A stretch of DNA of 64,000 nt from Dipylidium caninum. Lineage: Eukaryota > Platyhelminthes > Cestoda > Cyclophyllidea > Dipylidiidae. A model generated the notes under the pieces. That model saw only the letters and a list, made by a program, of their open reading frames with translations. It had not been told where the DNA came from and did not search any database. The stretch is taken from assembly GCA_017562135.1 (NCBI GenBank), contig QEYB01000406.1, positions 434,001 through 498,000 on the forward strand. The letters run 5' to 3'. A program made the translations under genes and the position numbers. Below are positions 24,962 through 37,024 of the stretch, piece after piece (position 1 is the first letter of the stretch; each line of letters begins with the position of its first letter).

Positions 24962-25530
24962 ATGACGGAGGAGAAAAAGACTTTTGCTCCTGACGCAATT
25001 CACCATTTATTCAAGGTATTTCGCGTGAGCTAATGTAATTCCTGTGTTTTAGTACATGGAATTTTTTATTTCCAACTTTTATACCTGCATAGTTTATCCC
25101 CTATCTCGGCAAGAAAAATAACATTGGCATGCACGCGCGTTTATTTGAAATTCAAACTACGCCACCAATCGCGCGCCCAACGCCCTAAGGCAGGGTTTTA
25201 AATGCACAACAAAACAGAGGCATTTCTTTGTATTTCAGTTTTATTTGCAGTTTATTTGTGTCACATATGAGGACCAATAAATGGATGCGCCTCTGTTCAG
25301 AACTCGCCGTTCATTGGTTACACGCAACGTGAGGCAGCGCCGGTAGCCAATCACATCTCGCGAAAGCCATAAAAACACGCACGCACATGCGCACACACGT
25401 ATTCTCTGCCTAATGTATTTTTCTCTTAATATTTATAACCAAAAGCGTGGCAAAATACGCCTTCTTGCAGGAGAAGTACAATTCCGTTGAGGAAGATAAA
25501 ATCAGTCCTGTTAAAAGGGGCAAACTTTGA
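24962..25530 (+). CDS. Candidate small gene of unknown function (uncertain)
   Basis: ATG 24962 opens an 18-codon exon (MTEEKKTFAPDAIHHLFK) that ends exactly at a donor, AAG|GTATTT. A 37-nt GT...TTTTAG intron (25,016-25,052) matches the intron size of the neighbouring gene. After it the frame reads YMEFFISNFYTCIVYPLSRQ and stops at 25,119-25,121. Alternatively exon 1 could join in phase to the exon 25,471-25,530 behind the strong acceptor TTCTTGCAG, reading EKYNSVEEDKISPVKRGKL then TGA. Either product would be only about 37-40 residues. No family is recognised. The splice signals are good but the coding length is short, so chance is a real possibility. Confidence 0.22.
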
Positions 25531-25621
25531 CCACATCCTGCTGCACCGATTCCATGTGGCGTGAATCTGACAATGTTAGGTGATAAAATAGTTTGTCTTT
25601 ACAGTTGATATTAGCCAGACT

Positions 25622-25868
25622 TTAAGGAATGCAATCTTGTGTAAATGTGTAGTAGCGAGTTTTTGGGTTTCGGAGGAGCGCAAAAACCACCGTTTCACGG
25701 TCCACCACTTCGGCCTGGGCAGCGACGTGCTCGCATATCGCTACTTTTGTGTATTGTTTAGGCACGTAACAGTACTGGAATACTAACTCCAGGGTGTGTG
25801 ACATGACGGTTTGTCAAAGTACGAGAGAGTGGACTTACCATTTTTGGCCAAACACGTCGACTGGTCAT
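25622..25868 (-). CDS. Candidate small two-exon gene of unknown function (uncertain)
   Basis: On the minus strand, exon 1 (25,868-25,839; MTSRRVWPKM) ends at a consensus donor ATG|GTAAGT. A 64-nt intron (25,838-25,775) ends TATTCCAG. Exon 2 (25,774-25,622) continues in phase with YCYVPKQYTKVAICEHVAAQ and ends TFTQDCIP before TAA. The product would be 60 residues. Exon 2 also lies in a longer unspliced frame starting at 25,804. The amino-acid composition looks protein-like, but no family is recognised and the length is within chance expectation. Confidence 0.2.
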
Positions 25869-28800
25869 CCCACCCTTTTCTACCCAGAAGTGTTTGAGCA
25901 AAAATTAGGGTTCACAGGTTCACATTGGTTAATTCATGCAGGTAATCAAAAAATCATACCGCCACAACGAGTAGTTACCACATAAGGCTAACGCAGAAGT
26001 CGTAAAACTTGGGTCAACAACCCATATGCCACTTTATAGGCGATGACGATGCTCATTTTTAGATGTTTTGGAGATTGAAAGACTCAGTAGCCTTTGGGTC
26101 TGATTTTTCACGTCTCCAACCCACAGTGACAGCCTACAGTTGTCAGAAAAACATGCCACCTCTGAACGACTAGGTGGTCTTCACTTCGTGCCAACTTCTC
26201 GCGAAAACTCCTCACCCAGCGACAACGACTCCCGAGGCGGAGTGTAGACGGCCTTCACATCAGCACCCTTTGTAATAAGTGGCGATGTCTCCGTAACAAC
26301 TAGGCGTTAGGCTGTGGCTAAGGCGGAGGAAGGTGGGAAACGATTATGACGAGCACTTACAATTTAAGCTCTTTTGACTGGGCCCTGACGACTGCCAACT
26401 CGCAATGTCACTCGGTGTCAGGAGTCACGAGCCGCGGTGATTATAAACGCTGTGTGGCTCGTCTCCTCACACAGTGTCATTGTACGTGACGACGGTTAAT
26501 GTGCGGTGGAGGTGGTGCGGCGGCTATCACATCAGCAGACTAGGAAAAAGTGCATTTTAGTTTCACTGCTATCATATGGCAAGCACACATGCGTGGCTCA
26601 AACTCCTCCCCTTTTCGCGCTGCCTTAGAATGACCCAAAGAGGATGCTTTTTGAACCCGTTTTCATTTCTCCTCCTCCTCAAACACATAAGTGGTGCTAT
26701 AAATTGGCAAATAGTAAATGAAATAACCCAGTAATTTTGCTAATTCACTTCTAAAAGGTTGTACTGCCTAAATTAATAAAAGAACGCGAATTTCATTGGT
26801 GACATCTGAAATTGTTCTCACGTATTCCCTGATTCGGGAGTGTGAGTGTGGAAGAGGTGAAATGTTCTTCCACTCTTCCCGCCTTCATTCCACGATGATT
26901 CATGGCCACTTAAGTTTACCTTCTTCTACTCGCGAAGACATCCCCTGTTATTCCTAAGTTGGAGAAAAAAAAGAGGGTAGGAGAGGGCTTGAGATGACTG
27001 GATGCTTGTGTGTGTCGCTGAATTAACCCATCCATTATTAAACCTTACTATCATGTGGCTCAGATCGGAGCGCCTCAACCGACTGCCGTCTTTTACACCA
27101 GATCGTGTGATAGAGGCGCTGGGAGGTGGGAAGCAAGCATGATACCGGAGGAAAAAGCGAGCAGACTGGCCCCACCCGCCGGCCAGAGTGATGCCAGCAC
27201 CGCCCTGCCCAAGTCGGTGTTGGGTACGCGGTTAAGTGTCCGTGCTAAAAGTAATTGGGATATGTGAGTGAAGGCCGGGATTTATGCCTTATGACGAGGT
27301 GTTCAAGGCGGGGAAAAATGTTAGTTACGCGAGTGGTTATGGGAGGAAATCACCTCATAACCGCGAAACCTAAAATACGGGCTTTTTAGACCCTGGAGGA
27401 CATGGGCAAATTCTTTCATTGTAACTGGCGCTTCGACGCCGCTAACGAAAAGGTGGCCGGGAGGGCGGCGGCAGGAGACCAATCGCCTGCAGAATCGCGC
27501 TTTTCACTTAATGTTGCGTTATATCGAGTGGGACATGGATGAAGTTTAGCGGGCTCATTCCTCAGTCTTACGATTTCAATTTGCAGGCAATAATTTGGGT
27601 ACTCATTTGATATGATTAGCACCGGCCCCGACTCTCGAGAAGGAACCGATCTTCGTGCGGGTGCACCAAGGCGCTCGAGATCGGCGATGGAATACAGCAG
27701 GCAGGAGTCGGCCTGCCCAAGGCGACTGAGCGTACTTACGTCGGATGGGAGGCAGACCACGCGGAGATGTCACATAATTTAGTGTTTGATATGTGCTTGG
27801 GAGGGCACATTGAAAACATAGTCGGCGATTGGCTAAATTTGAAGGTGCAATTACGAATTCCACTGAAGCATTCTTTACTTCGTACCTATTTGGTCACCAT
27901 TTCGGTGTTGTCGTGTCCACGCTCCCTCTCGCCTTATGAGCCTCCGTTGAGGGCTGGAGAGTGGGACGGGGAGGAAGGGAGCCACCCCGATGCTCTGTGG
28001 CGACAAGGCTCCTGCCACAAGCAGGCACAGTTGACTACCTCCTCCCCTTCCACCACATTCAATTGTACCATTTGGAGGAAGAGATGGCACCACTGGATGT
28101 GGCGACAATCGGCCTCGGCTATAAATAAAACGCAGAATCCTTCCGCTATAAATAGGCCAAAGGGTGCACTCCTGCCCCCAGGAATTTCTCAACTCACAAA
28201 AATGGCTTTGTTCCATAATTATAGGTGAAGGTGATAAATTTGTCCCATCTCCTATATTTATAAGTCACCTCACAGAAGTTTCATCTTTGACAATTTTCTT
28301 AGTGATTTACGTCCCTTGTAAATTACCACTATTGGAGTATTTTGGGAGAAGTCTGTGGCGGAAGTTGCCCCTTCCACGGACATTTGCCTCTCCTCAGCGA
28401 GTGACCGCGAATTTCTTAACGTGAGGCGCGTCGGGAGCGAGAGAAGGCGGTAGACTCCACAACCCGTGGGGCAGACAACTTAACTCATATTGTTACTCTC
28501 CCATTTCAAGTACTCCGCGGTGGCGGCATTATGATGTACCGTTGTGCCCAAATTAACATATCCTCCTCCGTTGTCGGCGAAACATGAAAAACAAGGCAAA
28601 ATGCCAGGGACACTTTGGTACGTAATAAATCAGGGCGGCGTGGTGGTGGAGATGGTGGACCGGGAGATGTGCTGAGATTTCATTGCTTTCCACTGATATT
28701 TGGGCTAGACGCCGTTAGGGTGGAGTTGAGAAGCGAAGGGAATCAAAAAAGAATGTTCCAGAACAGCGGGTGTGTTTCACAAGGTGGATAAAGCCTGAGT

Positions 28801-31800
28801 AAACAGGCCAGGCTGGCCGTCACCTCTTGAAAGAACAAACTTCATCACCACCTAAACTAGTAATTATGCACGTTTTGAACAACAAACGTTGGAAAATATC
28901 TCCCTCGGGGCGTTTGATATTTCATTCTTGCATTTTTCCTTCAGCGCTTACTTTTAAGGAAGACAAACTTTCAAGTGAAGAAGCGGTTGCCCTTTACGGG
29001 AGAGCATATCGAAAGAGACCCGAGAAAAAGTCCCGAGTTACCATTTCAGACGGGCCCGCCACTTCCACCGAATCCCACTTTTATGCACACGTTGGTTTTA
29101 AAACACAAATAATTGGACTATGAAATAGGAGCGTGTAGCAGAAGGGCCGACGTTGTTTGGGGGACGAGGAGACGCGGTGTCTGTGATCAAATTATTAACG
29201 CCGCAGGCCCGAGGCGGTTGCCCCGCTCTCCCGCATTACCCGCCGAGCGTGGATGGGGGCCGCGACGGGGGGAGCTGGTCCACGGCGTGCGCTGGGAGTG
29301 TGACCCTTTTCGAGCCTTCAGCGTGGCAGTGTAGGGGTGATTTATTGCAGTAAATCTGCCTTACACGGTCGGGTTTAACTATTTGACCATTAGTTGTCGT
29401 GCGAGTGCAACATTCTCGAGTCTTCGGCCCATTAAGGCCTACTTTATGTGCTCATAAACCTCATTGAAAATCCTATGATCCAACCAAGGGCACATAAAAT
29501 TCAACTGAACCATATCTGCGTCGGTATGAGTTGCAAATCCACTCTTTTGCCCCTATTTTGGGGTAAGGGTAGATAGAAAGTTGCGAGGGTGTTGTAGCGC
29601 CTTGAACGATATATGAACAAGAGGGTGGAATTTGAAGGAATATCATGGCACCAGCACGAGGCACAAAGGGGAGGCAAATACACACCCACTGTGGGGAAAC
29701 GGGAAGGTGGCAATGTACCCGTATGGGAAAAATGACTTCCCTGATGCGAGTAAAACGAGGGAAAAGTCGTTCATCACGCTCGCAATTGTGCACGGTTCCG
29801 CTCGACACGTGGAACAATTAAAGCGTTACTGCAAACTTGGCTCGTACCTCTCCTTAAATCACGAGCCTCCATCACCCACCTCGTGGTCCTAAACTCAACC
29901 AGCCTCGGTGACAAGGTTTGGTGCAACCGCTTAGTGTAAACGGATCAAGACCACATGTCGTGCCCTGGCGGTGTGACAGCGGTGGCGGATCCGAGCTGGA
30001 AAGTCGGGGCATCAAATGGGTGTGGGTCTGGCAGTGTCGATGAAGGCTCCGTTAAGAGGTGTGAGTAAATTATTAAAAATGTTCCATGATCAAATAATGT
30101 CACCTCGACTCCACCCGCGCTCCAACCCCCATTCTCTAAGTAGGAAGACATCTTTTTAATAGTTTATGATTAAGGGTGACTAGGCGAGGCCTCGCGCCTT
30201 CTCATTGCCAAGGAATTTTGCGTCAGAGACTCACGACATCATCCCTCCTTCTTTTGTCCCATCCTTGAACTGCTTTCTTTGCTAGTTATTTGTTAGACTT
30301 TCTGTGGGAAGAATGTGACAATCACAAGATCCGACGTCGCCATCAACGAGTCCTCCCAAATTGAAGTCAAAGTGACGTCAAGGCGTAGGAAATTCGAGTT
30401 TAATCTCATCCACACTCAACAGTTCGCCGCGAAGTAATGAAAGATAGGGGAAATATTGCCAATTCCCGCATAATATCCTAGAAACACTTTCCGCCTTTCT
30501 TTTTTCCCACGAAAGGCTATTACCGCTCCTGTCCACCTAAACTGGACGACAGTCCAGATCAAACCCGCGGTCTCGTTAATGGCAGTAAGCGCTGAAGGTT
30601 GTGGGGAAGGCGAAAGGAAAAAAAACCAATTTGGGATACAACTTATTCGCCCGGTCTCGCCTCGTCCTCCTCTCCGCTTTCTTCGTCCCCAAAAAGACTC
30701 ATTGGTCGAGGCGAGCCTCTCCCAGGAGAACCCATTTAGTCAGCCGCCGTTGGTCCCACCGACCAGAGGGACCGCATTCCACTACGAGCCTTTGTCGCTG
30801 CTCCCCGCACTCTTCCTCCCTCAACGTGGAATGTATCATCCTCGCAAGTAAAAAATACTCGAAGCCTGAAAGAAAATACCCATTAAGAACGTCCTATTTA
30901 TCTAGAATTTTGGTAAGTTAATCAGACACCTTTAATTCATGGGAAAAGGGAGACATCAGCCTTCAGCTCGCAGCTCTAACATCGTCATTAGGCGACTACG
31001 TGAGACAGGAGGACATCATCCCGGCCAAGTGATTAATTCCCTTTGTTTGGGTCGAGCCAAACCTGTCAAGGGTGTGAGGGTGCCGTTGAAGGGTGCAGGC
31101 GCCCTCTAGCAGCTCCTCGTAAATGGGGGCTAATTGTGTAAAAATCGCACCATCCCGCGAGTGCATCATATTTCACTCGCTCAGTGCCCCATTAGACAAA
31201 GTGATTGAGAGGAAACATTAAAAATTAAATTGATACATGTGCACATGCGGTAAATGTTCTCTCCATCAAAGTAGCTCGAAGGCTATCATCTAAGGTTTAG
31301 TTTCCACAGCAAAGTAATGTACCAATCTCATCATCCTCCCTCCCGTCCCGTGCACAAACTGCACCGACTGTGGGGCCTCAGTCGGTTGACTCGTAGTGTT
31401 TGGTGCAGGCGCCATGTATTCATGATAGCCTGAGGTGTCACAAATATGTGACAGGTGTCTGATTACCTCTAGGCGCAGGCACCTGGTACTGTGTTTGAGA
31501 CTGGAGGAGGAGGAGAAGGGTGAGGATGAGTGTGGATGCTCCCCATCACGTGAATATTTTCAACTTGATGTGACAATTCTAGTAATCCAGACACCTGAAC
31601 TGATCTCGTGTTCCGATTTGTGCAACATCCGCTTCTGCCTGAGGTCAACAGTTCGCCAAATCGTTATGTAAAAGCTGGAGAAACAACATCGGGATCACTG
31701 CAGACACTGGGGCAAAAACATCGCCTCAGGCATAGAGACACACAAGTTACGAACAAAAAATTACGCCATTTTGCCTGCTAAAACGCCTTCCTGGTCTGGA

Positions 31801-34800
31801 AGATTTTGCCTCTCTCTCTCTCTCTTTCTCCTTTAAGTTTATTACTCTCGTAAAGACATGGCTTTCTCAGTGCAGAGCCTTGGTAATGTACTATGTGAAA
31901 TTTTATCCTATTAAGATTTAATGAACCCCCACTAACTCCGGTGGCCCTAAACCAGCTTTACGTCTCCGTAGCATGATATGGTCTAAGCTTGTACTTTTCC
32001 CTCACAATTCCACAGTCTCGCATAAATCGCGCCTTATTTACTAAATTAAACATTTAAATAGCCTTTTTACTGTGCACGTACATGTTTGTGGGTGCGTTGG
32101 AATTGCGTTACCTGCGTGTATATGTGTGTGCGTGTGTGCGTCAGAGTGGAAACTACCACTTACCCTGTGGTGTGACTTGACTCGACTAGGTGAACAGCTC
32201 CTAGGACGCATAACTTTTAACGTTCACTCAGTTTACCTCCATCTTCCTCTCCCCAATGTGGTAAATTTAAGTAGTCTTCTAAAAAGGCGAAAATACCGCC
32301 TCTTAAGGCGTGGAAGAAGCCCTCCAGACGTACTGACACCTGTCAGTGGCAGCAGTTGCATAAAATTATGTGGATAAATAACCGCCTCTTGATAAGTGCC
32401 TGGCGAACTTCTGTAACACGCAGCCCATAAAATCGTCTCACTTGCCATGAGAAAGCAAAGAGATGCTCAAGAGCCTCGGCGCTCGGCTCTGGTCCTTACA
32501 ACTCATTCCGCTAACGCTTTTTCTGACCTTTCCTCAACCGTTTTTTTCTTTTATAACTTACTTCTACAGCTGCGCTGAGGGAGAAAAAGGAGTGAGTCAA
32601 AAGGCATCCATTAATGCAGATTCTCTCAAAGGGAGGACAAATTAGGCGCTGTCCCCATTTACAAAATAAGGACGCTCGTGTGGTAATTACGTGTTTAAAT
32701 TTTATTAATATTCGAAAGCACAAAATTCCATAGGGGAGGTGTCGTTCGCTTTGTCAAGAGCAATCTCCTCTTTGAAACTGCCTTTTCCTCTTCCTCGAGG
32801 AGAAGAGGAGGCTCGCTCCACCACTTTTGATGATTAATCACATGGGTGACTGTGCAAACCAGTGAAAAAAGTGTGACTACGAAGGCGACAATGTCTTCAT
32901 CTATGCCCTTCTCAGTCCCCTCGCCTCGGAGGATGGTCAAGCCGCCGCAGCAGACGAGAAAGCGGTGAAGTCGCCTCGACAAGCTCCCCACAGTTATCGA
33001 TTGGCTTGTCACAACGGGTGGGGGGGGGGGGAGGGGAACGGGCGTCGGGCGAGAGGGGAACTTGGCAGTGAGGCGGATGAGGGGGGTGCCTGGTATCCTT
33101 TGTTGTGTTCTATCTCTCGCGTCGTGACTAATTTGTGCATGCGAGGCGAGAAAAGGGGTTGGGAGTGGAGAAGACTTGGCATCACTGGCTGTGGATTAAG
33201 TTTTAGTCTCATGTAGTCCTAAAAGCGGTTCAATACTCTCCCTCGGACACTCGCCTCATTCCCCAGCTCTCCCTCTCCCCTTCCTCTTCCCCACCCTCCC
33301 CGCACGGCCGTCTTCCCTCTCCCCTCCACTCTATCCACCACTTTGGACGTCCACCTATCCCCACTGGGTGTGAGCGGCTAAAACGATGGCGGATAACGTA
33401 AAAGAGTAAACATAAATAAATTAACGTAAGTTGTGTCAAAGAAGCCCACCTCTCTCTACCGAAACAAAGGAATTTTCCAGCTCTCTCTTCGCTCCAATTT
33501 CTTCTCTGTAAAATAAACTCTGTAATAATTAATAAAAAAAAGTACAATCCACTCCCTGATGCAGATTGCGTTTGAAAGTACAACTCTGTGTGACAGAAAT
33601 ACCCATAAATGCCGGAAACAAAATTCATTTGGGAAACATTTTACCGGTGTGGTTATATATTTTAAGGCAAGGCCTAGCACTTCCTTATTCTACTACGAAT
33701 TTGTTACTGTGTCAGTGAATTGTGTTAATACAATCTGGGCGATTGTCATTGTGAAAACGGCAAAATTTTAGTGTCCTTCTCCGATGTAAGGCATTCAGTC
33801 ACACCTGCCGCAGGCCATGGGAACGAAGTGTATTTCCTTGCCTGCCAACCTCCATTCTGACATGTGTCCATCTTGGAACACGACAGGGCAATATTTGGAC
33901 ATCAGGTTCACGGTGAACACATTTTGGAGGACGATTTGCCTTTCAAGGCCATTTCCCGTAATGCAAATGAGGCGGACTTAAATCGCAGCGTTTGTATAGC
34001 TTTTTTTTTCCCTTATGGAATTAATCTCGGCAAGCCGACGTCTGTGCTCGTGCTCTTGTGAAAGAGGAGTGATTATTTCAATGGAGCTGTATGGTACTTC
34101 ACTCGAGATCAAGTTGTTAAGCCCCTTTGGAGGCTGAAGGAGTAGCCTGACAGTCTGCACACTTGCCAAGGGAGGAGAGCACTCTGCAGGGGCTGGCTTT
34201 AAGTAGACTTCCAGAGATGCTCACGTAATAACGCAAGCACTCGCAGGAAACTTGCATGTCCATAATTGTGAGGTCTTTTCCCCCTCACCAGTCCCAATCC
34301 CTCTGTTTCTCACCTTCACATCTATCAATCACTCGTTTCCCTTGCTTTTCCTGTGGTTTTTTTCTCCACCCCGCTCCCCTGTGAGGCACAAATTCCGTGT
34401 CGAGAGGACGAGAGGGCGAGAGAGAGAGAGAGAGAAGGACGGTGGTATGCGACACTTGAAATGATTTGAGACAGACGAAATTTGAACTCGCTCAAATTTA
34501 ATGTTATTACTTATTTGTTAGCCCCCAGAGCCAAAATGTCACACAAATGTGCCTTCACTGAGGTGAGGGGAAAAAATTAGGATAAAAGGAGGGACTCTCT
34601 GAGTCGCATCTTGGTAATAAAACATCTCGGAATTATTTTTGAATTATTTTGTTTGTATTACCGAGGCGGTGAGATTTATTCTGATGGCAGTTAAGTTAGT
34701 ATTTAATTCCTTTGTTATTTGCAATTGCGAAAGATTTCCTTCCGATCCGCCGTGCCTTGCCCGCCTCGCGCACCCACCCCAACCGGGAAGGACAAGCAAG

Positions 34801-36583
34801 TAGCCTTCGTTTTGGTCCACCTACCTCTTACTGGGTACCCTTTTATTCATTTTTAGCCGCTACTGCGCATTAATCTCCTTCCCGAACCGCCTTTAACCAG
34901 TTGATTGTGGTGTCATGGCCGTTTCCCGTTCTCTCTCCCTCTCTTTCATCCTCGCTCCCTCACAAGTTCGCTCTTTCTATCTCTTCCTCTCTTAAGGGCT
35001 CTCGCAGTGCGTTTTTTAATGAAAGGCGTCTTTCTTATGTTATCGAAAAGGCCCCTCGTTATTATGGCAGAGGAACACTCGAGGAATTTGGAATCCACTT
35101 GTAATAAATTGAATTAATCGTACGATTCATACGCTCGACAGTCATCATAGTTGTTTGGCTGCATGCTTGTTTGAAGCACGTGACAAGTTGTTGAAAGTGT
35201 TAAGGTAACTTCAAAGGACTTCTGCCCTTTCCATAGATCCGTAGGTTAGAACTCCAGGCCAGTCGTGGTCTCCGCTTGACCCTACTGTGGTGATCAGCGG
35301 GACTTTCTTATTCCAATACTGCCCCTTTCAGTTATCCCCTGAGCACCATCTGCCCCCGAGGAGGACCGAATGGGATAACCATTCCTCGTACACACAGAAG
35401 TTACTATAAACCAGGGCGTGGAGGGAGGCGCGTGTCTCATTTCAGCTACTCACAGCCCACACCGCATGATAGGTTACACCCTCATCAATGCATATTAATT
35501 ATGATGCTCAGATGGGCCACGAGGAATACAAATGTCAATTCCTCCGATGCGGCAGATAAGTGCCTCTGCTGTGATTTTGCAGTGGTAGTATGACGATGAC
35601 GTCTGCGCACACAAGAGTGTGAGCTATTTATGCGAATGGGGGGCAGAATTGCATTAGCGTCTTGGTGATGTCTTCACAAGCTCTTCCCCCCGGCCACCCT
35701 CATCCTTTCCCCGATACTCCACTCAACTACTTCTTGTGTTTAAACTCCGGACCTCATAAAACTCCTCACACCCACAATCACTTTTAACTTGACTTGAAAA
35801 CTAACTTGACATCAAAGGAGGGTGGGTTGGATAATGGCACGACACCACTTCAAGCTGTGTCTTTAACTAGCTTAGGTTGATTTTTTAGTTGTCAATACAC
35901 ATTTCCACGGTCTGGAATGGCATTAAAATAAAGTGTCTTTTCTGCCATTTCTTCACCACTATCGCGATGCACTTTTGTGGCGGAAAATGAGAAAAAAGGA
36001 CATCCAACACGCACAAGCACCCCCGTAAACGCATCTGACGGAGGTTTGGTGCCGCGCTCTCCGAAGCAGTACTTCTCCCCGAATTCCACCAACAAGACAC
36101 AAATCTTTATGCCTTTCTTAGGCGGCAAGTCCTTCCACCCCGTGGTCTCACTCTGCCCACTTTGTGCACATCTCAGACGCCCGAGTGGGAGTGTCTCCCT
36201 CTACCCGGTGCAGTCTCAACAATAAAACGGAAATCGCCATATGACTGACCTTGATCTCTCACTTTCTTGTTGCTTTGGTACGCAAGAAAGTCATCCCTAA
36301 CGCGGGAGGAGTGCCCACTGTAGTTATTCTGAAGTTGTCTGCCTAACAAAAGCCCTCTTTGTGTTGTTTTTGTTATTGTTGATGCTCTTGTTAGCCTTAA
36401 CCGTTAATAGGGAGGAAAATTCTTTCCCAGCAAAGCTCACTTTCTAGCAGAGAAGGGATTTGAGTTGCACTTGTATCACTTTAATTTCATTTTGCATTAA
36501 TTTGCACGATGTAAGTGCGGAAAAAGCAAGAGGGTTTTACCATCTCGTAGTCATTTTCTCCTCGTAGTCCAAGTTTCTTTTCA

Positions 36584-36623
36584 TTCTTCTTCTTCTTCTT
36601 CTTCTTCTTCTTCTTCTTCTTCT
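36584..36623. repeat. (TTC)n microsatellite
   Basis: About 13 uninterrupted TTC units. This is a homopurine-homopyrimidine tract. Confidence 0.95.
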
Positions 36624-36999
36624 CCTAGTGTTCTCACAGTCATGTGGAGAGCGTCACTTGGACCGACCACTGTAGGTCTATTTTAGCCACGTGTGGCCGT
36701 AGAATTACCTCAAGTGTGTAATTGAGCCATAAATGTCCGGAAGAAGAAGAGACTTTAAAACTGGTTAGGAAAGGTATAAGCAATTCGCCCGTTTATTCTT
36801 TGGTCATAAAGGGAACATCGGCGTACAGAAATCTGCACGCCGCTCAGATTTATTTTTATTTGGTAATTGACCTCGAGTTAAGGTGGTTTGGAAATGCTAA
36901 GAAGGCAAAGGAGGTTCCCAACTTAACATTTAAAAGTCATTACATGAGTTGGTGTCTGGTCAGAAGGCAGCACGACGGGTTTGTTGAGGTTAAAAACAA

Positions 37000-37024
37000 A
37001 CACACACACACACACACACACACA
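37000..37024. repeat. (AC)n microsatellite
   Basis: An AC dinucleotide tract, read as His-Thr repeats by an overlapping spurious open frame. Confidence 0.95.
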
